A stretch of DNA of 64,000 bases from Methylomagnum ishizawai (GTDB lineage: Bacteria > Pseudomonadota > Gammaproteobacteria > Methylococcales > Methylococcaceae), in contig NZ_FXAM01000002.1 of NCBI RefSeq assembly GCF_900155475.1, positions 186,001-250,000 of the forward strand. Direction: 5' to 3'. Under the pieces are notes generated by a model. It did not search any database, was not told the origin of the DNA, and was given only the letters and a program-made list of their open reading frames with translations. Below are positions 1-8,673 of the stretch, in pieces (position 1 is the first letter of the stretch; every line of letters starts with the position of its first letter). Position numbers and translations under genes: made by a program.

Positions 1-461
1 GTGTCCAGGCTGGATTCGGCGTCCAGCCCGGTCACGATGGCGTTGAGATAGCCGAGCAGGATTTGGGCGGCATTGGCCCGGCGGCCATCGAGGATCACCT
101 GGACCCGCGCCGGACGCCGCGCCGCGATGTCCCTGGAAAAGTCTTCCGGGATAACGAGGGCGGCGATGGCTTCGCGCCGGTCGATCACGTCCCGGATTTG
201 GTTCGCGCTATGGACCGGGCGCACAGCGCGCACGAAGCCCGCCGCGCCCACCCGCGCCGTCAACTCATAACCCCAACGCCCGGCGTCGCGGTTATAGACA
301 GCGATATCGACGTGCTTGAGTTCCAGGGTGGCGGCGAACGAGAAGATCAGCAATTGAAACAGCGGCGGGATGGTCAGCACGGCGCGGCTCTTGGGGTCGC
401 GCAGCACGCTGAGCAATTCCTTGACGATTTGCGCCCGGAGGCGCGGCGATAACAGGGCCAT
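1..461 (-). CDS. ybhR: ABC-2 type exporter permease (YbhR-like), 3' end outside the window
   Basis: Membrane permease of an ABC exporter. The visible 153 residues from the ATG at 461 start MALLSPRLRAQIVKELL, then run through a hydrophobic segment (about residues 28-48) into a large extracytoplasmic region containing VIPEDFSRD. That is the usual start of ABC-2 permeases: one N-terminal membrane helix, a periplasmic domain, then five C-terminal helices, which here lie beyond position 1. The ATG sits 3 bases after the stop of the preceding permease gene, so the two are probably translated together as partners. The gene order fusion protein, double ATPase, permease, permease matches E. coli ybhG-F-S-R. 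Substrate unknown; YbhFSR has been linked to drug and cation efflux. Confidence 0.85.
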   Translation of the reverse strand, partial: MALLSPRLRAQIVKELLSVLRDPKSRAVLTIPPLFQLLIFSFAATLELKHVDIAVYNRDAGRWGYELTARVGAAGFVRAVRPVHSANQIRDVIDRREAIAALVIPEDFSRDIAARRPARVQVILDGRRANAAQILLGYLNAIVTGLDAESSLD

Positions 462-464
462 GGC

Positions 465-1595
465 TCAGGTATCCAATGATTTGCGGGTCTTCAGGCGGAC
501 CAGGACGAACAGGACTAGGCCGATGATGAGCAGCGCCCCGATATTGGGCAGCAGTAAGGCCCATACATCCCCGGCCAGGAACACGGTCTGCAAGGACGAC
601 ACGAAATAGCGGGCCGCGACGATATAGGTCAGGGCGCGGACCGGGGCGGGCATGGAGTCGATCTCGAATAAAAATCCCGACAGCAGGAAGGCGGGCAGGA
701 AGCCCGAGAACAAGGCCAATTGGGAGGCGACGAACTGGTTGCGGGCCAGGGTCGAGATCAACAAGCCCTGGCCCAGCGCCGGGAACATGAAGGCCAGGGA
801 CAAGGCCAGCAAAGCCAGCCAGGAGCCGCGCAAAGGCACGCCGAACACCGACACCGCCATCGCCGCCGACAGGAACGTGGCCCCGAGGCCCAACGCCAGA
901 TAAGGCAACAGCTTCCCGGCGATGATCTCGCCCACCGAGGCCGGGGTGGACAGGATCGCCTCCATGGTGCCGCGCTCCCATTCCCGCGCCACCACCAGGG
1001 CGGTCAACAAGGTGCCGATGATGGTCATGACCACGGCGATGGCCCCCGGCACCAGGAATCTACGGCTCTCGATCTCCGGGTTGAACCAGAACCGGGGTTC
1101 CAGGCCGATGCCGCCGCCGACCGGCCCGGCCCGCCGCGCCGCCCGCCAAGCGTTCACCACGCCCTGGGCATAGCTGGCGACGAAGCTGGCGGTATTGGGC
1201 TGGGAACCATCGGTCACCACCTGGACCCAGGGGCCGGGCGTCCCGCCCCACAAACGGCGCTCGAAATCCTGGGGAATTACCACGAAACCGCGCAAGCGTC
1301 CGCCCACAAGGTCCGCGGCCACCGCCCGCCGGTCACGGGTCGGCACCGCCACGAAATAGCGGGTCGCGGCGAACGCCGCCGCCAGGGAGTGCGCTTCGTC
1401 GCCATCGGATTCCAAGACCACGCCGATGGGCACGGTTTTAATATCCAGGGACACGGCGTAGGCGAACAGGAACAGCATCACAGCGGGCAGCACGAAGGCG
1501 ACCAGGATGACCGAAGGGTCGCGCACGATTTGCAGCGCTTCCTTCCAGGCCAGCGCCCACACCCGGCGCGGGTCCGGTCCCGGCCAGCGCTTCAT
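465..1595 (-). CDS. ybhS: ABC-2 type exporter permease (YbhS-like)
   Basis: A 376-residue permease, close to the length of E. coli YbhS. A first membrane helix lies near residues 27-48 (VAFVLPAVMLFLFAYAV), followed by a periplasmic domain with the VIPQDFERRL motif typical of the family. Several hydrophobic helices fill residues 180-370, including an ABC-2 signature-like REWERGTMEAILSTP. A longer reading frame opens upstream to 1766, but it would run deep into the ATPase gene. The ATG at 1595 overlaps the ATPase stop as ATGA and gives the expected N-terminus MKRWPGPDPRRV. It should form the membrane heterodimer with the permease encoded just downstream. Cargo unknown. Confidence 0.9.
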   Translation of the reverse strand: MKRWPGPDPRRVWALAWKEALQIVRDPSVILVAFVLPAVMLFLFAYAVSLDIKTVPIGVVLESDGDEAHSLAAAFAATRYFVAVPTRDRRAVAADLVGGRLRGFVVIPQDFERRLWGGTPGPWVQVVTDGSQPNTASFVASYAQGVVNAWRAARRAGPVGGGIGLEPRFWFNPEIESRRFLVPGAIAVVMTIIGTLLTALVVAREWERGTMEAILSTPASVGEIIAGKLLPYLALGLGATFLSAAMAVSVFGVPLRGSWLALLALSLAFMFPALGQGLLISTLARNQFVASQLALFSGFLPAFLLSGFLFEIDSMPAPVRALTYIVAARYFVSSLQTVFLAGDVWALLLPNIGALLIIGLVLFVLVRLKTRKSLDT

Positions 1596-3334
1596 GCCGC
1601 CCCCCGTGGGGTGTCCGCGGCGGCGTCCACGGCCTCGATCAAGTGGATGAACGCCTGCTCCATGGACGGCGGTTCCAGGCCGGGCCGGGCGGCTTGCCGT
1701 TCCAACGCGGCGGGCGTGTCGAGCGCGATCACCTGGGCTTGGTACATCAGGGCTACCCGGTCGCAATATTCGGCCTCGTCCATGAAATGCGTGGTCACCA
1801 GCACGGTCACGCCCTTGCGCACCAAGCCGTTGATATGGGTCCAGAATTCGCGCCGGGTGATGGGATCGACGCCCGAGGTGGGTTCGTCCAGGAACAGCAC
1901 CGGCGGCGCGTGCATCACCGCGCAGGCCAGGGCCAAGCGTTGCTTATAACCCAGCGGCAGTTGGTCCGGCGATGCCTTGAGGTAGCTTTCGAGGTGGAAG
2001 ATTTCGATCATCTCCGCGACCCGCTCGCGTTTCGCCGCCCCGGCGAGGCCGTAGACGCCCGCCGAGAATTCCAGGTTCTGCCGCACCGACAACAGCCCGT
2101 ACAGCGAGAATTTTTGGGCCATATAGCCGAGGCGGCTCTTGGCCGCGCTGGTCGAGGTGCGGAGGTTCAAACCCGCCACCAGGGCTTCGCCGGAACTCGG
2201 CTTGAGCAAGCCGCACAGCATCTTGAAGGTGGTGGACTTGCCCGCGCCGTTGGGACCGAGCAGGCCGAAAATCTCGCCTTGGCGCACTTGGAAATCCACC
2301 CGGTCGGCGGCGAGGAACGCGCCGAAGCGGCGGGTGAGTTGCCGGCATTCCACCGCGAACCCGGCATCCAGCGCGACCGGACCGAAGCGTTCGGCCAGGG
2401 CCGAAGTGCCGCCCGGCCCGCCGCCCAATAGATCGATGAAGCCATCCTCGAAACGTGGGGCCACCGGGACCAGTTCGGCTTCCACCGCGTCCGCCAGGGT
2501 TTGGATTTCGGCGCGGGCCGCGTCGCGCCGCAACACCACCCGCACCGAATCGCCCTGGATCGTGCCATCGCAGACCGAGGCCAGGTCCAAGGCCCGCGCC
2601 AGCACGGCGCGGCGGTCCTGCCGGGGCGCGACAAGGCGGAGGCTGCGTTCGGCCAGCCGGGCGGTCAAGGCGGCGGGCGGGCCGTTGAACTCGATCTTGC
2701 CCTCGTTGAGCAGCAGGACGCTATCGCAGCGCTCGGCTTCGTCGAGATAGGCCGTGGCCCAGACTACGGCCACGCCCTCGGCGGTCAGGGCATGGACCAT
2801 GCGCCATAAATCCTGGCGGCTGACCGGATCGACCCCGACGCCCGGCTCGTCCAACAGCAACAGCCGGGGGCTGGCGATCAAGGCGCAGGCCAAGCCCAGC
2901 TTTTGTTTCATGCCGCCCGACAAGCGCCCGGCCAGCCGCTCGGTGAACGGCGCGAGCCGGGTGAAACCCAGCAGGCGGTCGAAATGCTCCTGGAGCGACC
3001 GCGTTTCCAAGCCGCGCAACCGGGCGTAAAGCCGCAGGTTCTCCAGGACCGACAGGTCTTCGTAGAGGCCGAAGCGCTGGGGCATATAGCCGGTGAGCTC
3101 GGGGAGGCGGGCCGCGTCCCGCGTCACGTCCAGGCCCAAGACCCGGAGGCTGCCGCCGCTGGGCCGCATCAGGCCCGCCATGAGCCGCATCAGGGTGGTT
3201 TTGCCGGCCCCGTCCGGGCCGACCAAGCCGGTCAGGCGGCCAGGGTGGATGTCCAGGGTCAAGCCGCGCAAGGCTTCGGTCTTGCCGAAATACTTGGTCA
3301 AACCGGCGCTGGCGACGGCGGGGGCCGCTTCCAT
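1592..3334 (-). CDS. ybhF: ABC exporter ATPase with two fused nucleotide-binding domains (YbhF-like)
   Basis: A 580-residue protein carrying both nucleotide-binding domains of an ABC exporter on one chain, the same length class as E. coli YbhF (578). Domain 1 (about 8-235) has Walker A GPDGAGKT, signature LSGGMKQ and Walker B LLLLDEPGVGVD. Domain 2 (about 325-555) has Walker A GPNGAGKS, a degenerate signature LPLGYKQ and Walker B VLFLDEPTSGVD. It powers the two permeases encoded immediately downstream. The start at 3334 is 1 base after the stop of the fusion protein gene, and its stop overlaps the next ATG, so the set is translationally coupled. The degenerate second signature suggests unequal ATP sites, which is common in such fused ATPases. 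Confidence 0.92.
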   Translation of the reverse strand: MEAAPAVASAGLTKYFGKTEALRGLTLDIHPGRLTGLVGPDGAGKTTLMRLMAGLMRPSGGSLRVLGLDVTRDAARLPELTGYMPQRFGLYEDLSVLENLRLYARLRGLETRSLQEHFDRLLGFTRLAPFTERLAGRLSGGMKQKLGLACALIASPRLLLLDEPGVGVDPVSRQDLWRMVHALTAEGVAVVWATAYLDEAERCDSVLLLNEGKIEFNGPPAALTARLAERSLRLVAPRQDRRAVLARALDLASVCDGTIQGDSVRVVLRRDAARAEIQTLADAVEAELVPVAPRFEDGFIDLLGGGPGGTSALAERFGPVALDAGFAVECRQLTRRFGAFLAADRVDFQVRQGEIFGLLGPNGAGKSTTFKMLCGLLKPSSGEALVAGLNLRTSTSAAKSRLGYMAQKFSLYGLLSVRQNLEFSAGVYGLAGAAKRERVAEMIEIFHLESYLKASPDQLPLGYKQRLALACAVMHAPPVLFLDEPTSGVDPITRREFWTHINGLVRKGVTVLVTTHFMDEAEYCDRVALMYQAQVIALDTPAALERQAARPGLEPPSMEQAFIHLIEAVDAAADTPRGAA

Positions 3335-3335
3335 C

Positions 3336-4337
3336 TCAACGGCCTTCCGCGCCGCCGCCGATCCGTACCGTCACCGGCATCCCCTGGCGCAAACCCTGGT
3401 CGGCGTTGGCGACCACAATGCGTAGGCGGTAGACCAGATCGGTGCGGAGTTCGGTGGTTTCCACCGATTTGGGCGTGAATTCGGCGCGGGGCGAGACGAA
3501 GCCGATCCGGCCCCGGTAAACCTTGCCGGAAGAATCCGATAGCACGGCGACCTCGGTGCCGGGCACGGCCCGTCCGAGTTGGGGTTCGCCCACATAGGCG
3601 CGGACATAGACCGGGTCGCGCAGGGACAGGGTATACACCGGGGCGCTGGCATTGACCATGCTCCCGGCCTCGCGGACGCGGGCGAGGACGATGGCCTTCG
3701 CGGGCGCGGTTAAACGGGTGTCGGCCAGGGCCGTCTTGGCCTGGGCCACCGCCGCTTCGGCCCCGGCCAGCTTGGCCTCGGCAATGGCGATATCCTCGTG
3801 GCGGTAGCCTTCTTTGCGCATAGCCCACACCGCCCGCGCCGCCGCCATTTGGGCGGCGGCCTGGTCCCGCGCCGAACGGGCCAGGTCGTAGCTATGGCGG
3901 GTGGTGGCCCCGGAACCGACCACCGCGCCCTGCCGCCCGAGTTCGCCCGCTGCGTATTCCAGCGCGGCTTCGGCTTGGCGGACGGCTTGTTCGGCCTCGG
4001 CGATTTCCTGCGGGCGGTAGCCCCGGCGCAGCTTTTCCAGTTCGGCCCGCGCCTGCCGCTCCCCGGCCTCGGCGGCGGCGAGCGCGTCCCGGAACGGCTG
4101 GGCGTCGAGTTCGGCCAGTCCTTGGCCGGGTTCCACCGCGTCGCCCTCCTCGACAGCCAGGGTCGCCAGCCGTCCGGCTTGGCGGAAGGCCAATTCCACT
4201 TCCCGGATATCGACGTTGCCGTAGAGGACGATGTTCTCGTTCCCCGGCTTGGGCTGGCGATCCAGCCAATCGCCACCGAGGGCGATGGATGTGGCCAGGC
4301 CCAAGGCCACCCATATCAAGCTTTTGGCGTGTTGCAT
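3336..4337 (-). CDS. ybhG: HlyD-family membrane fusion protein of ABC exporter (YbhG-like)
   Basis: A 333-residue periplasmic adaptor that links the inner-membrane ABC exporter to an outer-membrane channel. From the ATG at 4337 it begins MQHAKSLIWVALGLAT, a signal anchor. Next come a beta-barrel/lipoyl half (GNVDIREVELAFRQAGRL), long Ala/Glu-rich coiled coils at about 75-205, the second lipoyl half (LTAPAKAIVLARVREAGSMV) and a beta-barrel ending in TVRIGGGAEGR. The length equals that of YbhG (332). An upstream ATG pair at 4370/4367 is possible, but it would place polar residues before the signal anchor; neither start has a clear ribosome site. It is the first gene of the exporter operon, with 177 bases separating it from the methyltransferase stop. 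Confidence 0.88.
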   Translation of the reverse strand: MQHAKSLIWVALGLATSIALGGDWLDRQPKPGNENIVLYGNVDIREVELAFRQAGRLATLAVEEGDAVEPGQGLAELDAQPFRDALAAAEAGERQARAELEKLRRGYRPQEIAEAEQAVRQAEAALEYAAGELGRQGAVVGSGATTRHSYDLARSARDQAAAQMAAARAVWAMRKEGYRHEDIAIAEAKLAGAEAAVAQAKTALADTRLTAPAKAIVLARVREAGSMVNASAPVYTLSLRDPVYVRAYVGEPQLGRAVPGTEVAVLSDSSGKVYRGRIGFVSPRAEFTPKSVETTELRTDLVYRLRIVVANADQGLRQGMPVTVRIGGGAEGR

Positions 4338-4514
4338 TCCCGGTCCGGTTCCCGTGGTGATCGCCATCATTATGGCAGACCGGCCCGGTGTGGAAACGGC
4401 TACCGGATGGGTTTGGCCGGGAGGGTCCAAAAGGCATACGCCGGATTTCCACCGGCGGAAGATGAATCCATGGCCGCGCTGGAAATCGCCATCAAACCCG
4501 CCGTTCAAGCCGGG

Positions 4515-5276
4515 TCATGCGGCATCCGGTTTCGTGGCCGAGAACCGCAGACGCACATAGTCCGCCCACCAAGCGCCGTTGGCGTCGCACAATGGGCCGC
4601 GCAGCGCCTCGACCAGCCCAGCGATGAAATCCCCCCGCTCCGCCACCGGCAAGGCGGCGGTGTAGGCTTGGGCGAACGTCGCCAACCAATCGCCCACATC
4701 GCCCGGCAACAGGGTGGGACGGGGCATCAGGTCGAGGCGTGTCACCTCGAAGCCGTGGGATCGCAGCAGTTTTCCGTATTCCTCCGGGCGGGGGAAATAC
4801 CAAGGATCGGGGACCGTCAAGCCCCGCGCGGTCAGGGCCGCTCCGAGCGCCGCGACGATGCCGGCCACGTTGCCATGACCGCCGAATTCGCCGACGAAGC
4901 GCCCGCCCGGTTTCAAGGCGCGCCATACCCCGCTCACCACCCGCTCCGGCGCGGTCATCCAGTGCAGCGCCGCGTTGGAGAACACGGCGTCGAATTCGTT
5001 CTCGAACGGCAGGGAATGCCCATCCACAACCTGGGCGTCCAGGCCGAGGGCTTGGGCCGCCGCGATCATGGCCGCGCTCGCATCGACGCCGACCACCTCG
5101 CAGCCCCGGTCCACCAGCTTGCGGGACAACGCGCCATCGCCGCAGCCGAGATCGAGGATCCGCTCGCCCGGTCGGGGGTCCAGCCAATCCACCACGGGCA
5201 TGCCGAGGTCGGAGACGAACCGGGCGTTCTTACTGTATTGCGCCGGATTCCAGTGTTGGGTATTCGATGAGGACAT
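4515..5276 (-). CDS. Class I SAM-dependent methyltransferase
   Basis: A 253-residue methyltransferase of the UbiE/Methyltransf_11 type. The SAM-binding motif I is ILDLGCGDGALS (about 40-51). Motif II is GVDASAAMI, and a GHSLPFENEFDAVFSNAALHW stretch covers motifs III-IV, with LKPGGRFVGEF as post-motif. The frame stays open upstream to 5606, but that would cross the Lrp promoter. The ATG at 5276 is preceded by GGAG at good spacing and gives MSSSNTQHWNPAQYS, a standard start for the family (trans-aconitate methyltransferase-like). The substrate cannot be read from sequence. It is divergent from the Lrp-type regulator, which may control it. Confidence 0.85.
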   Translation of the reverse strand: MSSSNTQHWNPAQYSKNARFVSDLGMPVVDWLDPRPGERILDLGCGDGALSRKLVDRGCEVVGVDASAAMIAAAQALGLDAQVVDGHSLPFENEFDAVFSNAALHWMTAPERVVSGVWRALKPGGRFVGEFGGHGNVAGIVAALGAALTARGLTVPDPWYFPRPEEYGKLLRSHGFEVTRLDLMPRPTLLPGDVGDWLATFAQAYTAALPVAERGDFIAGLVEALRGPLCDANGAWWADYVRLRFSATKPDAA

Positions 5277-5604
5277 AGGCCACTCCACGGAAGGTGAACA
5301 GGAGCCGCCGATTTGAACGGCGGAGGGTATGGCCCCGGATTGCCAGGTGATTCCGTTGCGGTTAAGGCCGCTGACGATGGCCTTGGGCGCGGCGGTAACG
5401 AGGTTGGCGTCGATGGGGCCGTTGCCTTCCCCGGCGAGCAGGCGGGTATTCCTGAACACGGGGAATGGTGGAGCCATGTTAGGCGACCCCGGCCCGCAGG
5501 CGCTTGCGTTTTTCCATGGAAAATGCGCGATTTCGGCAATTAAATTGCGCTTGTTTGGTACTATGTAGATTAATATTGCCGAAATCAAACCGAAGGGAAA
5601 ACCC
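5277..5604. other. Divergent intergenic region between methyltransferase and Lrp-type regulator
   Basis: This 328-bp gap has no convincing gene. The half next to the methyltransferase is GC-rich and carries its ribosome site. The half next to the regulator (5515-5604) is distinctly AT-rich and holds the inverted repeat at 5529-5586, plausible promoter elements between its arms, and a GAAGGGA ribosome site before the ATG at 5605. Confidence 0.6.
5529..5586. promoter_or_regulatory. Perfect 12-bp inverted repeat flanking a likely promoter (operator candidate)
   Basis: GATTTCGGCAAT at 5529-5540 is repeated as its exact reverse complement at 5575-5586, 34 bp apart, ending 18 bp before the regulator's start codon. 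The intervening DNA is AT-rich (TTGCGC, then TATGTAGATTAATAT) and is the best promoter candidate in the gap. Lrp/AsnC proteins commonly bind spaced palindromic half-sites and repress their own genes, so an autoregulatory operator is the natural reading. That role is inferred. Confidence 0.6.
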
Positions 5605-6072
5605 ATGGCACTCGACCGCTACGACCGCATGATCTTGGAGACGCTACAAGCCGACGGACGCATCAACAACCAGGACTTGGCCGACCGCATCGGGCTGTCG
5701 CCTTCGCCTTGCCTGCGCCGGGTACGGGCTTTGGAGGCGGACGGCTTGATCGTCGGCTACCGCGCCCACCTCGACGCCAAGAAGTTGGGGTTGTCGCTGA
5801 TGGCGCTGATCGGCATCGCCATGGATCAGCACACCCCGGAGCGTTTCGCCCATTTCGAGGCCAATATCGCCGCTATCCCCGAGGTTTTGGAATGCTTGCT
5901 CATCGCCGGCCAGCGGGCCGACTACCAGCTGAAGGTGGTCGTCGAGGACATGGAGGCGTACCAGGAACTCCTATTGCACCGGATCACCCGCATTGCCGGG
6001 GTGGCCGGGGTGCATACCAGTTTCGTCCTGCGCCGGGTGGTCGACCGCGCCGCCTTGCCGCTGCCGGGATGA
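5605..6072 (+). CDS. Lrp/AsnC family transcriptional regulator
   Basis: A 155-residue DNA-binding regulator. The N-terminal winged helix-turn-helix is clear (DRMILETLQADGRINNQDLA, then LADRIGLSPSPCLRRVRAL, about residues 6-50). The C-terminal RAM/AsnC ligand domain covers about 65-148 (LIAGQRADYQLKVVVEDMEA, then a TRIAGVAGVHTSFVLRRV end). Members act as dimers or octamers that respond to amino acids. Here there is no adjacent amino acid catabolic gene; the divergent partner is a methyltransferase. A GAAGGGA ribosome site precedes the ATG. The inverted repeat at 5529-5586 suggests autoregulation. Which amino acid it senses is unknown. Confidence 0.93.
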   Translation: MALDRYDRMILETLQADGRINNQDLADRIGLSPSPCLRRVRALEADGLIVGYRAHLDAKKLGLSLMALIGIAMDQHTPERFAHFEANIAAIPEVLECLLIAGQRADYQLKVVVEDMEAYQELLLHRITRIAGVAGVHTSFVLRRVVDRAALPLPG

Positions 6073-6292
6073 TATCCGGTCGGCGCGCGCCGCCCCATGG
6101 ATAGGTCCGGCTTTGTTCAAACCGGGAAAACCGCCAAACCGTGGAGATGGAACTTCCTCCGGGCGGACCCCGAGTTGCCCTGGGGAGCGGAATACGCCGG
6201 GTTTATCGGGAATCGATTGAAGGAGGCAGGTAAGGCTCGCGGCTTTTCGATGTCCCGTGCCGCTCGGCGGGCATATATCCGATCTTGTCGGC

Positions 6293-6736
6293 TTACCGCC
6301 GCGCCAAGAACCGATCCAGCGCGTTGGCGAACGCCTGGATATCCTTGGGCTTGAGCGCCCCCGGACCCCCGGTCTGGATGCCGCCGGCCCGGAGGGTGTC
6401 GAGGAAGTCGCGCATGTTGAGGCGCGCGCCGATGGTGTCCGCCGAGAAGGCTTCGCCGCGCGGCGAGAGTGCGTGGCCACCTTGCTTCAAGACCTCGGCC
6501 GCCAGGGGAATATCGCCGGTGATCACCAGGTCGCCGGGTGCGAGGCGCGCGACGATCTCGTGGTCGGCCACGTCGAATCCCTTCTGGACCCGCACGGACC
6601 TGATGTACGGGGACGGTGGGATGGGAATGGCTTGGTTGGCGACCAGGGTGAGGGTTACCTGGGTCCGGTCGGCGGCCCGGAACAGGATGTCCTTGACGGC
6701 GGCGGGACAGGCATCGGCATCGACCCAGATCATCAT
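6293..6736 (-). CDS. yaiI: DUF188 / YaiI-YqxD family protein
   Basis: A 147-residue member of the UPF0178 (YaiI/YqxD) family, a PIN-like fold of unsettled function. Diagnostic motifs are [20 protein letters not shown] at the N-terminus, the central [28 protein letters not shown], and the C-terminal [17 protein letters not shown]. The length matches the family (about 150). Start choice: ATG at 6736 or 6733 gives the standard (M)MIWVDAD start; ATG at 6748 adds four residues. None has a strong ribosome site. It starts 16 bases after the metallopeptidase stop, so probably the two are co-transcribed. Confidence 0.9.
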   Translation of the reverse strand: MMIWVDADACPAAVKDILFRAADRTQVTLTLVANQAIPIPPSPYIRSVRVQKGFDVADHEIVARLAPGDLVITGDIPLAAEVLKQGGHALSPRGEAFSADTIGARLNMRDFLDTLRAGGIQTGGPGALKPKDIQAFANALDRFLARR

Positions 6737-6752
6737 TGTTTGGCCCATGGGT

Positions 6753-7325
6753 TCAAGTGGATATTGACCAGAGGGATTGGCCGGTGGCGTCCAGATGGCT
6801 GAGGTAAGCCCGGACATCGAACTCCAACTGGTGATAGGCGGGTTCCATGTGCAGGCATAGTTGATAGAAGGCCTTGCCATGGTCCCGCTCTTTGAAGTGG
6901 GCGAGTTCGTGGACGGCGATCATCCGCAGGAACGCCTCGGGCATGTCCTTGAAGACCGAGGCGACCCGGACCTCGCGCTTGGCTTGCAGCTTGGCACCCT
7001 GCACCCGCGCGATGTTGGTGTGCATGCCCAGGGCGTGCTGGATGATCTGGAGCTTGCCGTCGAACATCACCTTGCTCAGTGGCCCGGCGTTCCGCAGATA
7101 GGCGCTCTTGATCTCCGAGACATACTCGTACAGCGCCTTGTCGGTGCGCACCCCATGGGCGACCGGGTACTTGCGCAACAACACCCCGGCCAGCCGGTCC
7201 TGGTCGATCAGGTGTTGGACTTGCTCCACCAGGGCCAGCGGATAACCGGCAAGGTATTTGGAGGGCGGGTTCGGTTTCATCGCGGCGGGTATCGGAACAA
7301 CGGGGCCGGGCATTCTAGCAGACAT
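6753..7325 (-). CDS. YgjP-like zinc metallopeptidase (DUF45/M48-type)
   Basis: A 190-residue protein with the zinc-protease motif [11 protein letters not shown] (about residues 138-148), in which the two His and the Glu of HExxH are intact and the third His follows in KERDH. Flanking segments such as [21 protein letters not shown] and [17 protein letters not shown] are characteristic of the YgjP-like family. No signal peptide is visible, so it should be cytoplasmic. Substrate and role are unknown. The frame is open far upstream inside the glycosyltransferase gene. I chose the ATG at 7325, 50 bases after that gene's stop; ATG at 7313 or 7280 ([14 protein letters not shown]) would also fit the family. 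Confidence 0.85.
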   Translation of the reverse strand: MSARMPGPVVPIPAAMKPNPPSKYLAGYPLALVEQVQHLIDQDRLAGVLLRKYPVAHGVRTDKALYEYVSEIKSAYLRNAGPLSKVMFDGKLQIIQHALGMHTNIARVQGAKLQAKREVRVASVFKDMPEAFLRMIAVHELAHFKERDHGKAFYQLCLHMEPAYHQLEFDVRAYLSHLDATGQSLWSIST

Positions 7326-7375
7326 CGTCCCGCGTTCCTGGGAACGGGCTGCGGCTGGCAGGGCCATCGCGCCAT

Positions 7376-8629
7376 CTAGGATTCGCCGGGAGTGGCGGGC
7401 CGTCCCAGCCGCGCCTGGAAGACCGCTCCCAGGCGGGCGCTGTTGACCCTGAGGACGTAATCCGCCAACACCCGCGCCCGCCCCGCCTCCGCCAAGTTGG
7501 CCCGCAAGCCGGGGTCGCCGATCAAGCGTTCGATGGCGTCGGCCAGGCCCTCGCGGTCGGAAGCCGCCACCAGCAAGCCCTGCACCCCGTCTTCGATCAA
7601 CTCGGGCAGGCCGGCGATACGGCTGGCGACACAGGGCAGGCCGGTCGCCATGGCCTCCATCAACACCACCGGCCAGCCCTCGGCGAAGCTCGGCAGCACA
7701 CAGGCGTCGGCCCGTGCGTACAAACCCAGCACCGCATCCCGCCCAATCGCGCCCGTGAAGCGTACCGCTTCCCGCAGGCGCAGTTCCGCCGCCAAGGCTT
7801 CCAGGGCGGCGCGGTCGGGACCGTCGCCGACCAGGGTCAGATGGACGTTGTGGCCGCGTTGCCGCAGCGCGGCCACCGACTCCAACAACACGGCCTGGCC
7901 CTGGGCCGGTACCAAGCGCCCCACGCACAGCAAGCGGAACGACTCGGGCCGGGCGGGCCGCGCCACCGGCGCGAAGCGCTCGGGATCGATACCCAGGCGG
8001 CAAACCTCGAATTTCGGCCATTGCGCCAGCGGGGACAGCCGCTGCATTTGGCTGCGGGCATAGTGGCTGACGCAGATCACGAAATCGGCTCCCTGGATTT
8101 TCTCGGCCAGGGCATGGCCGGGCGCGTCGTAGAACTCATCCGGGCCATGGACGGTGAAGGAATAACCCACGCCGAACATGGCCTGGGTCAACAGCCCCAC
8201 CGTCGCCGCCGGGGTGGCGCAATCCACGTGCAGATGGTCGAAGCCCCCCGCCCGCAGCCAACGCCCCAGCAGCGCGGCCCCGGCCAGGTGGGCCAGGTTC
8301 CTGGCGACACGCCTGGGATTGCAACCCCCCATTCCCAGGGCCAGTCCGAGTCCGCGCCAGAATCCCAAGGGCCGGGTGGCGAGGGTGACGGCCAGGGCGG
8401 TGGCCGCGCCGATCCAGCCCCGCCGCCTGGGATACCAGATCGGTCCCGGTCCGGCCCCGGCCCACCCATCGGCGTCCGGGCCTTCCGGGGCGGGATCGGG
8501 ACCGTCCAGCGCCGCCACCGCGATGGTGAAACCGAGATGGCGGAGTTCGGCGATCTCCCCCAGCACGGAGGGACGGGAAAAGGTCGGATATGGCCCGATC
8601 AAATAGGCCAGCCGTGGATGCTCGCTCAT
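7376..8629 (-). CDS. GT4-family glycosyltransferase
   Basis: A 417-residue GT-B fold glycosyltransferase (glycosyl transferase group 1). The N-terminal acceptor domain begins MSEHPRLAYLIGPYPTFSRP and includes HVDCATPAATVGLL and FTVHGPDEFYD. The C-terminal nucleotide-sugar domain contains LLCVGRLVPAQGQAVLL, LVGDGPDRAALE and the GT4 E-x7-E motif in EGWPVVLMEAMATGLP. The ATG at 8629 follows a GGGAGGA ribosome site. It resembles enzymes that build exopolysaccharide or cell-surface glycans. It lies 44 bases downstream of the hybrid kinase gene in the same direction, so the kinase may share its transcript. The specific sugar is not deducible. Confidence 0.9.
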   Translation of the reverse strand: MSEHPRLAYLIGPYPTFSRPSVLGEIAELRHLGFTIAVAALDGPDPAPEGPDADGWAGAGPGPIWYPRRRGWIGAATALAVTLATRPLGFWRGLGLALGMGGCNPRRVARNLAHLAGAALLGRWLRAGGFDHLHVDCATPAATVGLLTQAMFGVGYSFTVHGPDEFYDAPGHALAEKIQGADFVICVSHYARSQMQRLSPLAQWPKFEVCRLGIDPERFAPVARPARPESFRLLCVGRLVPAQGQAVLLESVAALRQRGHNVHLTLVGDGPDRAALEALAAELRLREAVRFTGAIGRDAVLGLYARADACVLPSFAEGWPVVLMEAMATGLPCVASRIAGLPELIEDGVQGLLVAASDREGLADAIERLIGDPGLRANLAEAGRARVLADYVLRVNSARLGAVFQARLGRPATPGES

Positions 8630-8673
8630 GGTGTCCTCCCGATAAAACGTCCCGTGGTTCCGCCCGGACCGCC

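Noticed and set aside
720-1949. A 409-codon plus-strand frame opposite the ABC permease and ATPase
   Set aside because: Gln/Gly/His-rich antisense of well-supported transporter genes; no ribosome site.
3798-5270. A 490-codon plus-strand frame opposite the fusion protein and methyltransferase genes
   Set aside because: It crosses two confident genes on the other strand and the gap between them, and has shadow-type composition without any known domain.
6073-6292. Riboswitch or small RNA in the gap between the Lrp-type regulator and the YaiI gene
   Set aside because: No known riboswitch core motif and no stable hairpin with a T-tract could be recognised; the 85-codon plus frame at 6097-6354 overlaps the YaiI gene end and has no coding character.
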